This document shows, in pieces, positions 1 to 10,881 of a stretch of DNA of 49,966 nucleotides. Each line of letters begins with the position of its first letter. The first letter of the stretch is position 1. The notes beneath the pieces are model-generated. The model was not told where the DNA came from. It did not search any database and saw nothing but the letters and a program-made list of their open reading frames with translations. Origin of the DNA: Tannerellaceae bacterium (GTDB taxonomy: Bacteria; Bacteroidota; Bacteroidia; Bacteroidales; Tannerellaceae); assembly GCA_031278605.1 (NCBI GenBank), contig JAITKB010000132.1, positions 1-49,966 on the forward strand. The letters are read 5' to 3'. Position numbers and translations under genes: made by a program.

Positions 1-2
1 AG

Positions 3-794
3 CCGGGCGAATGGAAAGCAGGGGAACACTACCGGTACAATCTTCTGATTGAGACCGACGGCAAAGTATGGAACTACGGGATTAAGTCTGCGATGCAAGA
101 ATTTTCCGCACCGCTGGACGGCAATTACCGCTTGGAAGCCTGGGGCGGACACGGAGGTCGTTACAGAGGTGACGTAGACAGGCCCTGGCATTACGACCAG
201 CCCCTGGGGAGCTACGCCAGGGGATGTAAGGCGATGGTTGCCAACGAAAAATTATACGTATGTGTCGGCAGCAAAGGAACCGATAAGATAACCGGCTGGG
301 GTGTTACCGGTGTTGCCGGAGGGACCAACCCCGGCGGAGGCAATGGGGGCAAAGGGGGCAATTCCCGAAGCAATGGGTTTTTCCCCGGAGCCGGCGGCGG
401 CGCAGCTTCCGATCTGCGAACGGCCGCTACGGCGATTCCGGCTGGTACCAACTTGGACACCAATCCGAGCATCGACACGCGCATCCTTGTAGCCGGCGGC
501 GCGGCAGCCGGGGGGGTGGGTACGGACAGGGCCGATCTCGCAACAACAGCCGGTTTTCTAACCACAGCCGAAGGAGGCACCGGAGGTAATGGGACAAGTT
601 CTACGCAAGAAGGTAGCGGCGGCGGCGGCGGCGGTTACCGGGGCGGCGGCGGCGGCGCATCGGGCCGAAGAGAAGCGGGCCGAACGGGAAGCAGCTACGT
701 GCACCCAAGCCTGCTTACCGACCCCCACATACAGGAAAAGGTTCATTGCGGCGACGGCCAAGTACGCATACTCTTACTGCCTCCCGCCATCTGA
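3..794 (+). CDS. Glycine-rich exported protein, C-terminal part (5' end outside window)
   Basis: The frame is open from base 3 to the TGA at 794, so this is the last 263 residues of a longer protein; the first in-frame ATG at 93 is not a credible start because the frame continues upstream. The visible part begins with a short beta-rich stretch (EHYRYNLLIETDGKVWNYG), then a segment of the form F-x-A-P-x-x-G-x-Y-x-L-E-A-W-G-G, then a long glycine-rich region with RILVAGG and poly-glycine runs coded by GGC repeats around 611-660, ending near SSYVHPSL. This pattern matches the glycine-rich domain seen in many Bacteroidales surface proteins and in ALK-type receptors. Exported or surface location is inferred, since the signal peptide lies outside the window. 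Ligand and function are unknown. Confidence 0.75.
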   Translation, partial: PGEWKAGEHYRYNLLIETDGKVWNYGIKSAMQEFSAPLDGNYRLEAWGGHGGRYRGDVDRPWHYDQPLGSYARGCKAMVANEKLYVCVGSKGTDKITGWGVTGVAGGTNPGGGNGGKGGNSRSNGFFPGAGGGAASDLRTAATAIPAGTNLDTNPSIDTRILVAGGAAAGGVGTDRADLATTAGFLTTAEGGTGGNGTSSTQEGSGGGGGGYRGGGGGASGRREAGRTGSSYVHPSLLTDPHIQEKVHCGDGQVRILLLPPAI

Positions 795-807
795 AACCTT
801 TTCCTGG

Positions 808-1053
808 CCCCGGTATGCATACATACGGGGAGCAAAAAAAAAAAAATCCGCCGGCTATGCCTACATACCGGGACTTCCGGAAAAAATTTCCTTCCGGTAT
901 GCAGGCATACGAGCCTCAAAAAAAAAAATCTCCTCCAACTATGTGTGCATACCGGAGCAAAAAAAAAAATTTCCTCCCGGTATGTATGCATAGTTGGACT
1001 CCCCGGAAAATTCTGCTGTTCGGATGTATGCATACCGGGATCCGGGCGAAAAA
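808..1053. repeat. Intergenic array 1: 42-bp period, palindrome plus A-tract
   Basis: The 403-bp gap between the glycine-rich gene and rsfS holds six units. The core TATG/CATA palindrome recurs at 814, 856, 898, 940, 981 and 1023, a spacing of 42, 42, 42, 41 and 42 bp. Each core is an imperfect inverted repeat (CGGTATG...CATACCG). Between cores lie A-tracts: 13 A at 834-846, 6 at 881-886, 11 at 918-928, 11 at 959-969, 4 at 1007-1010 and 5 at 1049-1053. Read on the minus strand, the cores preceding the long A-tracts look like a hairpin followed by a T-run. The array lies upstream of the rsfS promoter. No coding function is likely: the units are open in several frames only because 42 is a multiple of three. 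Confidence 0.9.
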
Positions 1054-1128
1054 TCAGGCCCCGACAGACTCGCCTGCCGGGGCTTGAAAAAATGCGCTCG
1101 CTGCCTTTTTGCCCTATATGACACAACT

Positions 1129-1159
1129 TTTGTTCGTACCGAATTTAGAACTATATTTG
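1129..1159 (+). promoter_or_regulatory. Bacteroidota-type promoter of rsfS-ftsH-cdsA
   Basis: TTTG at 1129-1132, a 19-bp spacer and TATATTTG at 1152-1159 match the Bacteroidota housekeeping consensus (TTTG, 19-21 bp, TAnnTTTG). It is the best-matching promoter in the window and lies 38 bp before the rsfS start. Confidence 0.75.
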
Positions 1160-1197
1160 TTGCCTTAATAAAAATGTAAGATGTAATTGTGAATTAA

Positions 1198-1557
1198 ATG
1201 GATCAAACAGAAGAATTAGTAAAAACAATCCTCAGAGGCCTCCAGGATAAAAAAGGCAAAAACATAGCAACAGTAGACTTAACCGGACTCCCCAACGCCA
1301 TTTGTCGGTATATGATTATCGGAGAAGGAAATACTCCGATCCAGGTGTCGGCCCTGTCGGACGCCGTTTGGGACTTTGCCCGAAAAGAAGCAAACGAAAA
1401 ACCGCTCTCCATCGACGGATACCACTACGCACAGTGGATAGGCATGGATTACGGAAGCGTTCTCGTACATATTTTCCTGCCGGAACAGCGCAAGTTCTAC
1501 AACCTGGAAAGCCTCTGGGCCGACTCGAAAATCAAATGGATCCCCAACGTCGATTAA
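1198..1557 (+). CDS. rsfS: Ribosome silencing factor RsfS (Iojap/YbeB family)
   Basis: A 119-residue protein of the RsfS/Iojap family, which binds ribosomal protein L14 on the 50S subunit and blocks subunit joining under starvation. Family features seen are the N-terminal helix with LVKTILRGLQDKKGKN, the strand IATVDLTG, the segment FARKEANEKP and the C-terminal block GMDYGSVLVHIFLPEQRKFYNLESLW, which is the family signature (D-x-G-x-V-V-H-x-F). Length is typical. It is the first gene after the strong promoter, 28 bp before ftsH, and this gene order (rsfS-ftsH-cdsA) recurs in Bacteroidales. Confidence 0.95.
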   Translation: MDQTEELVKTILRGLQDKKGKNIATVDLTGLPNAICRYMIIGEGNTPIQVSALSDAVWDFARKEANEKPLSIDGYHYAQWIGMDYGSVLVHIFLPEQRKFYNLESLWADSKIKWIPNVD

Positions 1558-1585
1558 AAACTACACGAATCAATCAATCAACTAT

Positions 1586-3520
1586 ATGCCCGCAAAAAAT
1601 AACAAACCGAACAAGTCGGTGCGATTCAATATTTATTGGATGTATGGAGTCGTTATCCTCATGCTCATCGTCCTTTTACTGACAGGGGAAAATTCCATGA
1701 ACAAGGAAATGGCCTGGACGGAATTCCAGCAATTTGCACAGGAAAATGTTTTCGAGAAACTCGTGGTCTACAACCGGCGTAATACCCTGGAAGCAACCGT
1801 GAGGGAAGGAAAACGGGAGTTAGTGTTCAAAACCGATACCGCCAAACTGGGGAAAGAACCCAAAGTGACGGTGAAAATACCCTCGGCCGATAAGTTCTCC
1901 GATTTTTACGACAAAATCGAAACGGAACATCACGTCACAACCCGGGTAACCTACGAAGAAGGCGAAGATACCCTGTGGAACCTCTTTCTCTCCATGCTCC
2001 CTTTTGTGCTCTTTATCCTGCTGTTTGTGTTCATCATGCGTCGGATGTCGGGAGGCGCCGGGGGAGGATCCGGCAATGTGTTCAGCGTAGGCAAATCCAA
2101 AGCGCAACTCTTTGATAAAAACAACGACAAGAAAATCACCTTCCGGGATGTGGCCGGCCTCTCGGAAGCCAAACAGGAAGTGGAAGAAATCGTGTCGTTC
2201 CTCAAAAATCCCGCCCGATACACGGAACTGGGCGGGAAAATACCCAAAGGCGCTTTGCTCGTTGGCCCCCCGGGAACAGGAAAAACCTTGCTGGCTAAGG
2301 CCGTGGCCGGAGAAGCGGACGTGCCCTTCTTCTCCCTTTCGGGATCCGATTTCGTGGAGATGTTTGTCGGCGTAGGAGCCTCGCGGGTGCGTGATTTGTT
2401 CCGCCAGGCAAAAGATAAGGCCCCCTGCATTGTTTTTATCGACGAAATCGACGCCGTAGGACGCGCCCGAGGGAAAAACCTGAACATGAACAGTAACGAC
2501 GAACGGGAAAATACCTTGAATCAACTCCTGACGGAAATGGATGGATTCGGCTCCAACAGCGGCGTAATCATCCTGGCAGCCACCAATCGCGCGGATGTGC
2601 TGGATAAAGCCCTGCTGCGTGCCGGACGTTTCGACCGCCAGATTCATGTGGAACTTCCCGACCTGAACGAACGAAGGGAGATCTTCGGCGTACACCTGCG
2701 TCCGATAAAAATAGACGAAAGCGTAGATACCGAGTTCCTGGCGCGACAAACACCGGGTTTCTCCGGCGCCGATATTGCCAACGTATGCAACGAAGCCGCC
2801 TTGATCGCCGCCCGTAACGGGAAAAAATTCGTGCAAAAAGAAGATTTTATGAGCGCGGTTGACCGGATCGTGGGAGGACTTGAAAAACGTTCGAAAATTA
2901 CAACAGCCGGCGAACGAAACAGCATCGCCAACCATGAAGCGGGACATGCCACCCTGAGCTGGTTGCTCGAATATGCCAACCCCCTGGTGAAGGTAACCAT
3001 CGTCCCCAGAGGAAAAGCCCTGGGCGCCGCCTGGTATCTGCCGGAAGAACGCCAGATAACAACCCGCGAACAACTGCTCGACGAAATGTGCGCCACCCTG
3101 GGAGGAAGGGCTGCCGAGGAACTGTTCCTCGGAAAAATATCGACCGGAGCCTCCAACGACCTGGAACGGGTAACCAAACAGGCCTATGCCATGGTGGTCT
3201 TTTTCGGCATGAGCGAAAAACTCCCCAATCTGAACTATTATGACTCGACCGGACAAGACTGGGGATTCACCAAACCCTACAGTGAGGAAACCGCCAAACT
3301 GATCGACCACGAAGTACAACGCATCATTCGAGAACAATACGAACGGGCAAAACGCATCCTGTCCGAATATGCGCAAGGACACAATACCCTGGCCAACGTC
3401 TTGCTGGAACGTGAAGTGATTTATTCGGAAGATGTGGAACGAATCTTTGGCAAACGAGCCTGGATCTCCCGCTCGGAAGAAATCCTGGAACAACAGGAAC
3501 AAACCGCAAAAACAGAATAA
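1586..3520 (+). CDS. ftsH: ATP-dependent zinc metalloprotease FtsH
   Basis: A membrane-anchored AAA+ protease of 644 residues that degrades misassembled membrane proteins and short-lived regulators. Seen in order: membrane helix 1 at about 16-33, an extracytoplasmic domain, helix 2 at about 131-151, a glycine-rich linker (SGGAGGGSG), Walker A GPPGTGKT at 227-234, Walker B with IVFIDEID at 282-289, the second region of homology with [19 protein letters not shown], and the zinc site HEAGH at 450-454. The C-terminus is acidic and Gln-rich. All catalytic residues are present. It lies in the rsfS operon, and the cdsA start is 4 bp after its stop, which suggests translational coupling. Confidence 0.97.
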   Translation: MPAKNNKPNKSVRFNIYWMYGVVILMLIVLLLTGENSMNKEMAWTEFQQFAQENVFEKLVVYNRRNTLEATVREGKRELVFKTDTAKLGKEPKVTVKIPSADKFSDFYDKIETEHHVTTRVTYEEGEDTLWNLFLSMLPFVLFILLFVFIMRRMSGGAGGGSGNVFSVGKSKAQLFDKNNDKKITFRDVAGLSEAKQEVEEIVSFLKNPARYTELGGKIPKGALLVGPPGTGKTLLAKAVAGEADVPFFSLSGSDFVEMFVGVGASRVRDLFRQAKDKAPCIVFIDEIDAVGRARGKNLNMNSNDERENTLNQLLTEMDGFGSNSGVIILAATNRADVLDKALLRAGRFDRQIHVELPDLNERREIFGVHLRPIKIDESVDTEFLARQTPGFSGADIANVCNEAALIAARNGKKFVQKEDFMSAVDRIVGGLEKRSKITTAGERNSIANHEAGHATLSWLLEYANPLVKVTIVPRGKALGAAWYLPEERQITTREQLLDEMCATLGGRAAEELFLGKISTGASNDLERVTKQAYAMVVFFGMSEKLPNLNYYDSTGQDWGFTKPYSEETAKLIDHEVQRIIREQYERAKRILSEYAQGHNTLANVLLEREVIYSEDVERIFGKRAWISRSEEILEQQEQTAKTE

Positions 3521-3524
3521 TCCG

Positions 3525-4355
3525 GTGAGAGACCTGAGCATACGTACATTGACGGCAGTGGTTTACGCTGCCGTTGTTTTAAGCGGAGTTTTTCATCCCG
3601 GGGCTTTCCCTTTCGTGTTCGGCGCGATCCTGGGACTTACCCTGTGGGAGTTTTACGGATTAATGAAACATGTCGGCGATGTTTTCCCCCAAAGGCTTGC
3701 CGGCACGATAGGAGGCGTGTATCTTTTCCTTGCAAGTTTTGTCTATGCAAACGACTGGGCAGATGCTGCGATCTATCTGCCCTATATCCTCTTTCTGATG
3801 TATGTGTTTATTTCCGAACTCTATTCCCGTGCGCCGCATCCCGTGCACAACTGGGCATTCCTGTTGCTGGGGCAGGTGTATTGTGCCGCATCTTTGTCGT
3901 TGCTGAATTTTATTACTTTTTGGTCGACCGATGCCGCTCAGGGGGATTTAACCCCTTGGCCGGCGCTTGCGCTGTTTACGTTCGTCTGGCTGAATGATAC
4001 CGGGGCTTATCTGGCAGGAACGATACTGGGACATCATCCTTTATTCGAACGCATTTCTCCCAGGAAATCATGGGAGGGTTTTGTGGGAGGATTGCTTCTA
4101 ACCCTGTGTTCGTCGCAGGTTTTTGCCTTTTACTTACCGGCGGTGGCTTGGTATAACTGGTTGGGGTTGTCGCTTGTTGTGGTTCTGTTCGCTACTTGGG
4201 GGGATTTGACCGAGTCTTTGATGAAACGTACGCTTGGAATAAAGGATTCCGGCTGCCTGTTGCCCGGACACGGGGGGATGCTCGACCGCTTTGACAGCAT
4301 CCTTATGGCGCTCCCCGCGCTTTATGTATATCTGAAATTTTTCATTCAAAATTAA
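3525..4355 (+). CDS. cdsA: Phosphatidate cytidylyltransferase CdsA
   Basis: Makes CDP-diacylglycerol from phosphatidate and CTP, the branch point of phospholipid synthesis, in the inner membrane. Several hydrophobic segments run through the 276 residues. The family signature is clear: SPRKSWEGFVGG, and near the C-terminus IKDSGCLLPGHGGMLDRFDS, with the conserved K-D...PGHGG...DR-D-S. The reading frame is open further upstream to an ATG at 3432 inside ftsH, but the GTG at 3525 gives the normal family length and begins right after the ftsH stop, so I chose GTG. The 3' end overlaps the convergent porT gene by 14 bp, leaving no room for a terminator between them. Confidence 0.93.
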   Translation: MRDLSIRTLTAVVYAAVVLSGVFHPGAFPFVFGAILGLTLWEFYGLMKHVGDVFPQRLAGTIGGVYLFLASFVYANDWADAAIYLPYILFLMYVFISELYSRAPHPVHNWAFLLLGQVYCAASLSLLNFITFWSTDAAQGDLTPWPALALFTFVWLNDTGAYLAGTILGHHPLFERISPRKSWEGFVGGLLLTLCSSQVFAFYLPAVAWYNWLGLSLVVVLFATWGDLTESLMKRTLGIKDSGCLLPGHGGMLDRFDSILMALPALYVYLKFFIQN

Positions 4356-5046
4356 ACGTAAAGACAATCATCCGGGATGTCCCCCGAGAGATGGCGTTTG
4401 TGTATGCGCCTAATTCGGGTTGTGTGAGGTCTGCACGGTTCTTTTCAATCAAATTCCTGAGTCCGAAGATGAACTTTAATTCCGGGCAGAGCTTGAAAAA
4501 CGGCAAATAAATATCGCATCCCAGTCCGGCGGAAATGCCGTAATCCATATTTTTCAAAAGGATTGCTTCTCCCTTTTTGCGTCCTACGTCCAAGGCCCAG
4601 TAAACACCTCCTGTCAGGTAGGGGCGGTAGTTGTTCAGGCGCATGGAACTGTATTTTAACTCCAGAGGTATGCTTATGTAATTGGAGCGCACCAGCGTCG
4701 CATAATCGGTTCCGCTTGCCGGTTCGCGAAAGACAAACCGTTTATCTCCAAAATGAATACTGGGAATGAGGCGAAGGTTGAGGTAAGGATTCACAAACAT
4801 ATCACCGATAATTCCGACACTGAATCCCGGCGCATAAGAAGGTATTTCGGCAAACCGGCTTTCACCCGTAAGATCGGTTGCTCCACTATGGGTAAGTATC
4901 AAATCCTGTGTATGCAAACCTATATGGAAACCTAAATGGAGCAACCTCATGTCTACATAGGGCTGATTTTTGACTTTCTCCTTCTGTGCAGTCAGACCGA
5001 AGGCAAGGCCGGAAAACAAGTATAAGGCTAAAAAAAGACGTCTCAA
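4342..5046 (-). CDS. porT: PorT-family outer-membrane beta-barrel protein (type IX secretion)
   Basis: A 234-residue exported protein: signal peptide of about 20 residues ending at TAQ, then alternating hydrophobic strands typical of a small outer-membrane barrel, ending in a phenylalanine-containing last strand (MIVFTFNFE). The block KNQPYVDMRLLHLGFHIGLH resembles the start of PorT proteins, which are needed for type IX secretion and gliding in Bacteroidota. The giant protein at 26986-33468 appears to carry a type IX sorting domain, so a secretion role fits. An unspecific PorT-like (outer_membrane barrel) protein is the alternative. Convergent with and overlapping the end of cdsA. Confidence 0.72.
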   Translation of the reverse strand: MRRLFLALYLFSGLAFGLTAQKEKVKNQPYVDMRLLHLGFHIGLHTQDLILTHSGATDLTGESRFAEIPSYAPGFSVGIIGDMFVNPYLNLRLIPSIHFGDKRFVFREPASGTDYATLVRSNYISIPLELKYSSMRLNNYRPYLTGGVYWALDVGRKKGEAILLKNMDYGISAGLGCDIYLPFFKLCPELKFIFGLRNLIEKNRADLTQPELGAYTNAISRGTSRMIVFTFNFE

Positions 5047-5155
5047 TTCTTCAATTTATTTTTGAATAATAACGTGAGTGTAGGCGAGTTATTGTCAAAC
5101 TTCTACACACAGGCGAAATATAACGGGTACTATTTCGTATCTACAAAGAAAGCCC

Positions 5156-5163
5156 TATTTTTG
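5156..5163 (+). promoter_or_regulatory. -7 box (TATTTTTG) of the ferredoxin gene
   Basis: TATTTTTG fits TAnnTTTG and lies 38 bp before the ferredoxin ATG. A weak upstream element (TTTC at 5133-5136) sits at about the right distance. Confidence 0.55.
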
Positions 5164-5201
5164 TGCTACTAATAGTTACTAAAATTAAAACATTTAAGAA
5201 G

Positions 5202-5369
5202 ATGGCTTACTTGATTAGCGAAGATTGTATTGCATGTGGCACCTGCATAGATGAGTGCCCTGTTGAAGCTATTTCGGAAGGTGATATATATCATATTGAT
5301 CCTGAAATGTGCACGGAATGTGGTACGTGCGCGGATGTTTGCCCCACAGGAGCAATTCATCCGGCTTAG
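5202..5369 (+). CDS. 2[4Fe-4S] bacterial-type ferredoxin
   Basis: A 55-residue electron carrier with two classical cluster motifs, C-I-A-C-G-T-C-I-D-E-C-P and C-T-E-C-G-T-C-A-D-V-C-P, arranged with the pseudo-twofold symmetry of clostridial ferredoxins. An upstream in-frame ATG at 5163 would overlap the promoter box, so the ATG at 5202 (MAYLISEDC) is chosen; it also gives the standard family length. Partners are probably pyruvate:ferredoxin oxidoreductase, hydrogenase or Rnf, none of which is in the window. It stands alone with its own promoter. Confidence 0.95.
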   Translation: MAYLISEDCIACGTCIDECPVEAISEGDIYHIDPEMCTECGTCADVCPTGAIHPA

Positions 5370-5494
5370 TTGTAGAATTACGTCGAACAGAAGACAAACA
5401 CAAACAGGCGAGGCTGTCCTGAAGTCGGTTTTATTCCCGGCTTTTGAGGCAGCCTCCTTTCTTTTCCCATCCTGTCGTATTGTTAAAAACTTAT

Positions 5495-5502
5495 TACTTT
5501 TG
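5495..5502 (+). promoter_or_regulatory. -7 box (TACTTTTG) of the sensor kinase gene
   Basis: TACTTTTG fits TAnnTTTG, 40 bp before the kinase ATG. No convincing TTTG was found 19-21 bp upstream. Confidence 0.5.
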
Positions 5503-5541
5503 CAGACTATTTCCGATACGTAGAATCAATAACGAGAAATT

Positions 5542-6699
5542 ATGAAGAATATCTATGATACCCGCCAACAGTTGAAGTATTTTTTTATCATGGGAGGAAT
5601 TGCAATAGCAATTGCTTCGGTAGTTGTATCGGATACATTGATAAAGAAATTGGCAGAAGATGAACGGGAAAAGATTGAGATATGGGCCGAAGCCGGACGT
5701 GTAATAGTAAATGAGGATACCAGCTTGAATATGTCGCTCAGCCTCCGGATTATTCAGGGGAATACGTCTATCCCTGTTTTTCTTTGTGATGAGAACGACA
5801 AAATAATAGAGCATAGAAATATAAAACTCCCGGAGAAAAATGTTGAAGCTTTCCTCGATAAAAAAGTGAAAGATTTTAAAAGTAAAAACGCCCCTATTAC
5901 CATAGATATGGGAGATGGTACGTTTCAATACTTGTACTACGACGATTCTATTATATTAAAGCGCCTCCTGGTGTATCCTTATGCACAACTTTCGGTTGTT
6001 TTTGTCTTTATCCTGATAGCCTTCCTGGCTTTAGGCAGTACGAAGAAGGCGGAGCAAAACAAGGTGTGGGTGGGATTGTCTAAAGAAACGGCGCATCAGT
6101 TGGGAACCCCCATCTCCTCCCTGATAGCGTGGATGGAATACCTGCGTATGAAGGAAATAGATCCTGCCTTATTGAGCGAGATGGGAAAAGATGTAAAACG
6201 ATTGGAAACGATAACGGAGCGTTTCTCCAAGATTGGATCCAATCCCGACCCTGTGCCGGTTAATGTTTCCAACTCCATTCATTTGGCCCTGGATTATATG
6301 GAAACCCGCATATCGCCTAAAGTGAAATTGCATCGCAATCTGCCCGAAGAACCGGCCTTGGCCCTGATCAATGATTCTCTTTTCGCATGGGTCGTTGAAA
6401 ACCTGGTGAAAAACGCCGTGGACGCTATGGGAGGGTATGGCGAAATAACATTCCTGCTGGAAGTAACGAAAAAAAACATTCTGATAGACGTTTGCGATAC
6501 GGGAAAAGGAATACCCAAGTCTAAATTCGGCACCATCTTCAGTCCGGGATACACAACAAAAACACGAGGCTGGGGCTTGGGGTTGTCTTTGGTAAAGCGA
6601 ATCATCGAATCTTATCACGGAGGTAAAATCTTTGTAAAAAGTTCGGAAATGGGAAAAGGAACCGTGTTCCGTATAGCGTTACGGAGGTATAAAGGTTAG
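5542..6699 (+). CDS. Membrane sensor histidine kinase, orphan
   Basis: A 385-residue two-component sensor. Membrane helix 1 spans about 12-32 and helix 2 about 143-165, enclosing an extracytoplasmic sensor region of roughly 110 residues with no recognised fold. The dimerisation box is SKETAHQLGTPISSL with the phospho-accepting histidine at 185; the ATPase domain shows ENLVKNAVDAM (N box), DTGKGIP (G1) and GWGLGLSLVKRI (G2). No HAMP or PAS domain is evident. No response regulator lies next to it, so its partner must be elsewhere. The ligand cannot be read from the sequence. Confidence 0.9.
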   Translation: MKNIYDTRQQLKYFFIMGGIAIAIASVVVSDTLIKKLAEDEREKIEIWAEAGRVIVNEDTSLNMSLSLRIIQGNTSIPVFLCDENDKIIEHRNIKLPEKNVEAFLDKKVKDFKSKNAPITIDMGDGTFQYLYYDDSIILKRLLVYPYAQLSVVFVFILIAFLALGSTKKAEQNKVWVGLSKETAHQLGTPISSLIAWMEYLRMKEIDPALLSEMGKDVKRLETITERFSKIGSNPDPVPVNVSNSIHLALDYMETRISPKVKLHRNLPEEPALALINDSLFAWVVENLVKNAVDAMGGYGEITFLLEVTKKNILIDVCDTGKGIPKSKFGTIFSPGYTTKTRGWGLGLSLVKRIIESYHGGKIFVKSSEMGKGTVFRIALRRYKG

Positions 6700-6755
6700 G
6701 GAAGCGGTTTCAGGCTTTCCGGGGGTGAAATTCTTTAAGCCTTGCTTTAGTTTTG

Positions 6756-6763
6756 TACATTTG
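6756..6763 (+). promoter_or_regulatory. -7 box (TACATTTG) of hisS
   Basis: TACATTTG fits TAnnTTTG, 37 bp before the hisS ATG. A loose match (TTTA at 6734-6737) lies 18 bp upstream. Confidence 0.55.
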
Positions 6764-6800
6764 CACCCTTCAATACGAATATATATAATCAAAAAAGATC

Positions 6801-8177
6801 ATGCAGAAACCATCTATACCCAAAGGAACGAGAGACTTTTCGCCGGAAGAAATGGCGAAACGTAACTATCTGTTCAACACCATCCGGGAGGTGTACCACC
6901 TCTATGGCTACCGGCAGATGGAAACGCCGGCCATGGAAAACCTTTCTACCTTGATGGGGAAATACGGAGAAGAGGGAGATAAGTTGTTGTTTAAGATATT
7001 GAACTCCGGCGATTGTTTCGACAAGATGACGGAGGCCGAGTTGCTGGAACGTAATCCGGCCAAATTCGCCGTGAAGGCTTGCGATAAAGGTTTGCGTTAT
7101 GACCTGACGGTGCCTTTTGCCCGCTACGTGGCGCAGCATCGCAACGAGATCACTTTTCCTTTCAAACGCTATCAGATACAACCGGTTTGGCGTGCCGACC
7201 GTCCCCAGAAGGGACGCTATCGCGAGTTCTTTCAGTGCGACGCCGATGTGGTAGGCTCGGACTCCCTGATGAATGAAGTGGAACTGATACAAATAATGGA
7301 CGAAGTATTTCGCCGTTTCGGCATCCGGGTAACGATAAAGATGAACAACCGGAAAATCCTTTCCGGTATTGCCGAAATCATCGATGCGGCTGAAAAGATT
7401 GTGGATATAACGGTGGCTATTGACAAATCAGATAAAATAGGACAGGCTGCCGTAAGCGAAGAACTCCGCTCCAAAGGCTTGTCGGAGCAGGCCATAGAAC
7501 GTTTGCAACCGATTCTTGGCCTGAGTGGGACGAACCGGGAAAAGCTGGAGGAATTGCGGCGTATATTCTCGGCTTCCCCAACGGGATTGAAAGGGGTTTC
7601 GGAACTGGAGTTTATCCTGAAACGTCTGACCTGTATCAACCTGAATGTTTTTCCGGAGCTTGACCTTACCTTGGCGCGTGGGCTGAATTACTATACCGGC
7701 GCTATTTTCGAGGTGAAAGCCTCGGACGCAGAAATCGGAAGTATTGCCGGCGGTGGACGCTATGACAACCTGACCGGCGTGTTCGGAATGGAGGGCGTAT
7801 CGGGAGTAGGCGTTTCTTTCGGGGCGGATCGTATCTTCGATGTGTTGAACCACTTAAACCTTTATCCTTCCGATTCGTTGCAAACCACGCAAGTCCTGTT
7901 TGTCAATTTCGGGGAGAAAGAAGAATCCCACCTCCTCCCCCTCTTGACAAGGGTGCGCGCCGCCGGCATCCGTGCGGAACTTTATCCCGAAGCAACGAAA
8001 ATGAAAAAGCAAATGAGTTATGCCCATGCTAAAAACATCCCCTTTGTAGCGCTTGTGGGTGAAAAAGAAATGGAAGAAGGGATGATCAACCTGAAGAATA
8101 TGCAGAACGGCGAACAGGTTTTACTGACATCGGAAGAACTTCTTGTCAGAATAACAGAGACATCTTGTCAGTTTTGA
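6801..8177 (+). CDS. hisS: Histidine--tRNA ligase
   Basis: A class II aminoacyl-tRNA synthetase of 458 residues that charges tRNA-His. The N-terminal signature is [12 protein letters not shown]. Motif 2 is seen as [19 protein letters not shown], the histidine-specific loop as [14 protein letters not shown], and motif 3 around [20 protein letters not shown]. The C-terminal anticodon-binding domain follows ([18 protein letters not shown] onward). The length is normal and all motifs are intact. It is transcribed alone or together with the groES-groEL genes 100 bp downstream; no terminator is obvious in that gap. Confidence 0.97.
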   Translation: MQKPSIPKGTRDFSPEEMAKRNYLFNTIREVYHLYGYRQMETPAMENLSTLMGKYGEEGDKLLFKILNSGDCFDKMTEAELLERNPAKFAVKACDKGLRYDLTVPFARYVAQHRNEITFPFKRYQIQPVWRADRPQKGRYREFFQCDADVVGSDSLMNEVELIQIMDEVFRRFGIRVTIKMNNRKILSGIAEIIDAAEKIVDITVAIDKSDKIGQAAVSEELRSKGLSEQAIERLQPILGLSGTNREKLEELRRIFSASPTGLKGVSELEFILKRLTCINLNVFPELDLTLARGLNYYTGAIFEVKASDAEIGSIAGGGRYDNLTGVFGMEGVSGVGVSFGADRIFDVLNHLNLYPSDSLQTTQVLFVNFGEKEESHLLPLLTRVRAAGIRAELYPEATKMKKQMSYAHAKNIPFVALVGEKEMEEGMINLKNMQNGEQVLLTSEELLVRITETSCQF

Positions 8178-8277
8178 CCGGACGGCATCGGTTGGCATAA
8201 AATTCGTAAAGGAGTAGACACATTTATTACATTATAAAATTATAATTACTAACATTTTTAAAAACAATAGCAAGAAT

Positions 8278-10213
<1,936 letters not shown>

Positions 10214-10237
10214 AAGTTTAAATAAGATTGTTTGTAG

Positions 10238-10271
10238 AAAAGCGGGATATACAATATTCCGCTTTTTTTTT
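10238..10271 (+). terminator. Intrinsic terminator of groES-groEL
   Basis: A stem of AGCGG plus ATAT pairs with ATAT plus CCGCT across a short loop and is followed directly by nine T. It lies 25 bp after the groEL stop. Confidence 0.85.
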
Positions 10272-10299
10272 GTGCGCGACGCACACGATCTCTTCCCTG

Positions 10300-10332
10300 A
10301 CTCCAAGTTGAAAGTTCTTGGAGTTTCTTTTT
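10300..10332 (+). terminator. Second terminator-like hairpin at the left edge of array 2
   Basis: ACTCCAAG pairs with CTTGGAGT across a 9-base loop, followed by TTCTTTTT. It may be a back-up terminator for groEL. It also overlaps what looks like a degenerate leading unit of array 2 (shared TTGGAGTTT and TCAATCC), so it could equally be the boundary of the array. Confidence 0.5.
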
Positions 10333-10343
10333 GTATTCAATCC

Positions 10344-10637
10344 ATTTTGGATTGATGCCGGAGTTTAGAACACAAAGGTCGCACCATTTTGGATTGATAT
10401 TGGAGTTTGGAACACGAGGGTCGTACCATTTTGGATTGATATTGGAGTTTGGAGCACGAAGGTCGTACCATTTTGGATTGATGTTGGAGTTTGGAACATG
10501 AGGGTCGTACCATTTTGGATTGATGTTGGAGTTTGGAACACGAGGGTCGTACCATTTTGGATTGATATGGGTGTTTGGAACATGAGGGTCGCACCATTTT
10601 GGATTGGTGTTGGTGTTTGGAACACGGGAATCAATCC
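10344..10637. repeat. Intergenic array 2: seven 42-bp units
   Basis: Seven tandem units of exactly 42 bp start at 10344, 10386, 10428, 10470, 10512, 10554 and 10596. All begin ATTTTGGATTG, and most continue with a GTTTGGAACA core and end GGTCGTACC or GGTCGCACC. The last unit ends AATCAATCC instead, matching the ATTCAATCC just left of the first unit, so both edges carry the same boundary motif. A degenerate eighth unit may precede it (10302-10343). Because 42 is divisible by three, several frames stay open and give 14-residue peptide repeats on both strands; none has a credible start signal. The following stretch 10638-10770 holds nothing I recognise. Confidence 0.93.
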
Positions 10638-10770
10638 AAACAAGAAAGCATACAAATGCAGGAAGCAGGAGCTTCCAATCCTAATACACGGGTTCCATTC
10701 CGGGCGCTGTGGGCGTTTCTATAACCATACTTCGGGCAAATGGATCAGCGCCTACGGGCCTGTGCAGTAG

Positions 10771-10881
10771 CATGGACGTTCAAAACCCCTCAGGCCGACA
10801 GACAACACCCGGAATCTCTTCCCCATACCCTATGATCAGATCACCAAGAATCCCGGCTGGTCACAGAATCCGGGCTATTAA
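10771..10881 (+). pseudogene. 3' remnant of a SusD/RagB-like gene
   Basis: The frame ending at the TAA at 10879-10881 reads DNTRNLFPIPYDQITKNPGW followed by SQNPGY and stop. This is the characteristic C-terminus of SusD/RagB outer-membrane glycan-binding lipoproteins (F-P-I-P...I..NP...QNPGY). Upstream the frame is closed by a TAG at 10768-10770 and no other SusD signature (signal peptide, TPR helices) is visible, nor is a susC partner. I read it as the tail of a deleted or rearranged polysaccharide-utilisation gene. Its stop codon region overlaps the last bases of menF on the opposite strand. Confidence 0.7.

Noticed and set aside
808..872. Array 1 hairpins as terminator of the glycine-rich gene
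   Set aside because: On the plus strand the hairpins are followed by A-runs, not T-runs; the terminator-like polarity is on the opposite strand.
808..1053. Array 1 as a CRISPR array (and likewise arrays 2-5)
   Set aside because: Units differ throughout rather than alternating constant repeats with unique spacers, repeat-to-repeat distance is too short for repeat plus spacer with such drift, and no cas genes are present.
1820..3541. 573-residue open frame opposite ftsH
   Set aside because: Shadow of a well-supported gene; the same effect gives long frames opposite groEL, GH95, the polyferredoxin, TPR and giant genes, none with recognisable domains.
8178..8277. CIRCE operator or standard promoter before groES
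   Set aside because: No TTAGCACTC inverted repeat and no TAnnTTTG box with good spacing were found, so heat-shock control could not be assigned.
10337..10770. Small repeat proteins read from array 2 on both strands
   Set aside because: The 42-bp period keeps several frames open at once; there is no start context, no codon bias favouring one frame, and both strands look equally open.
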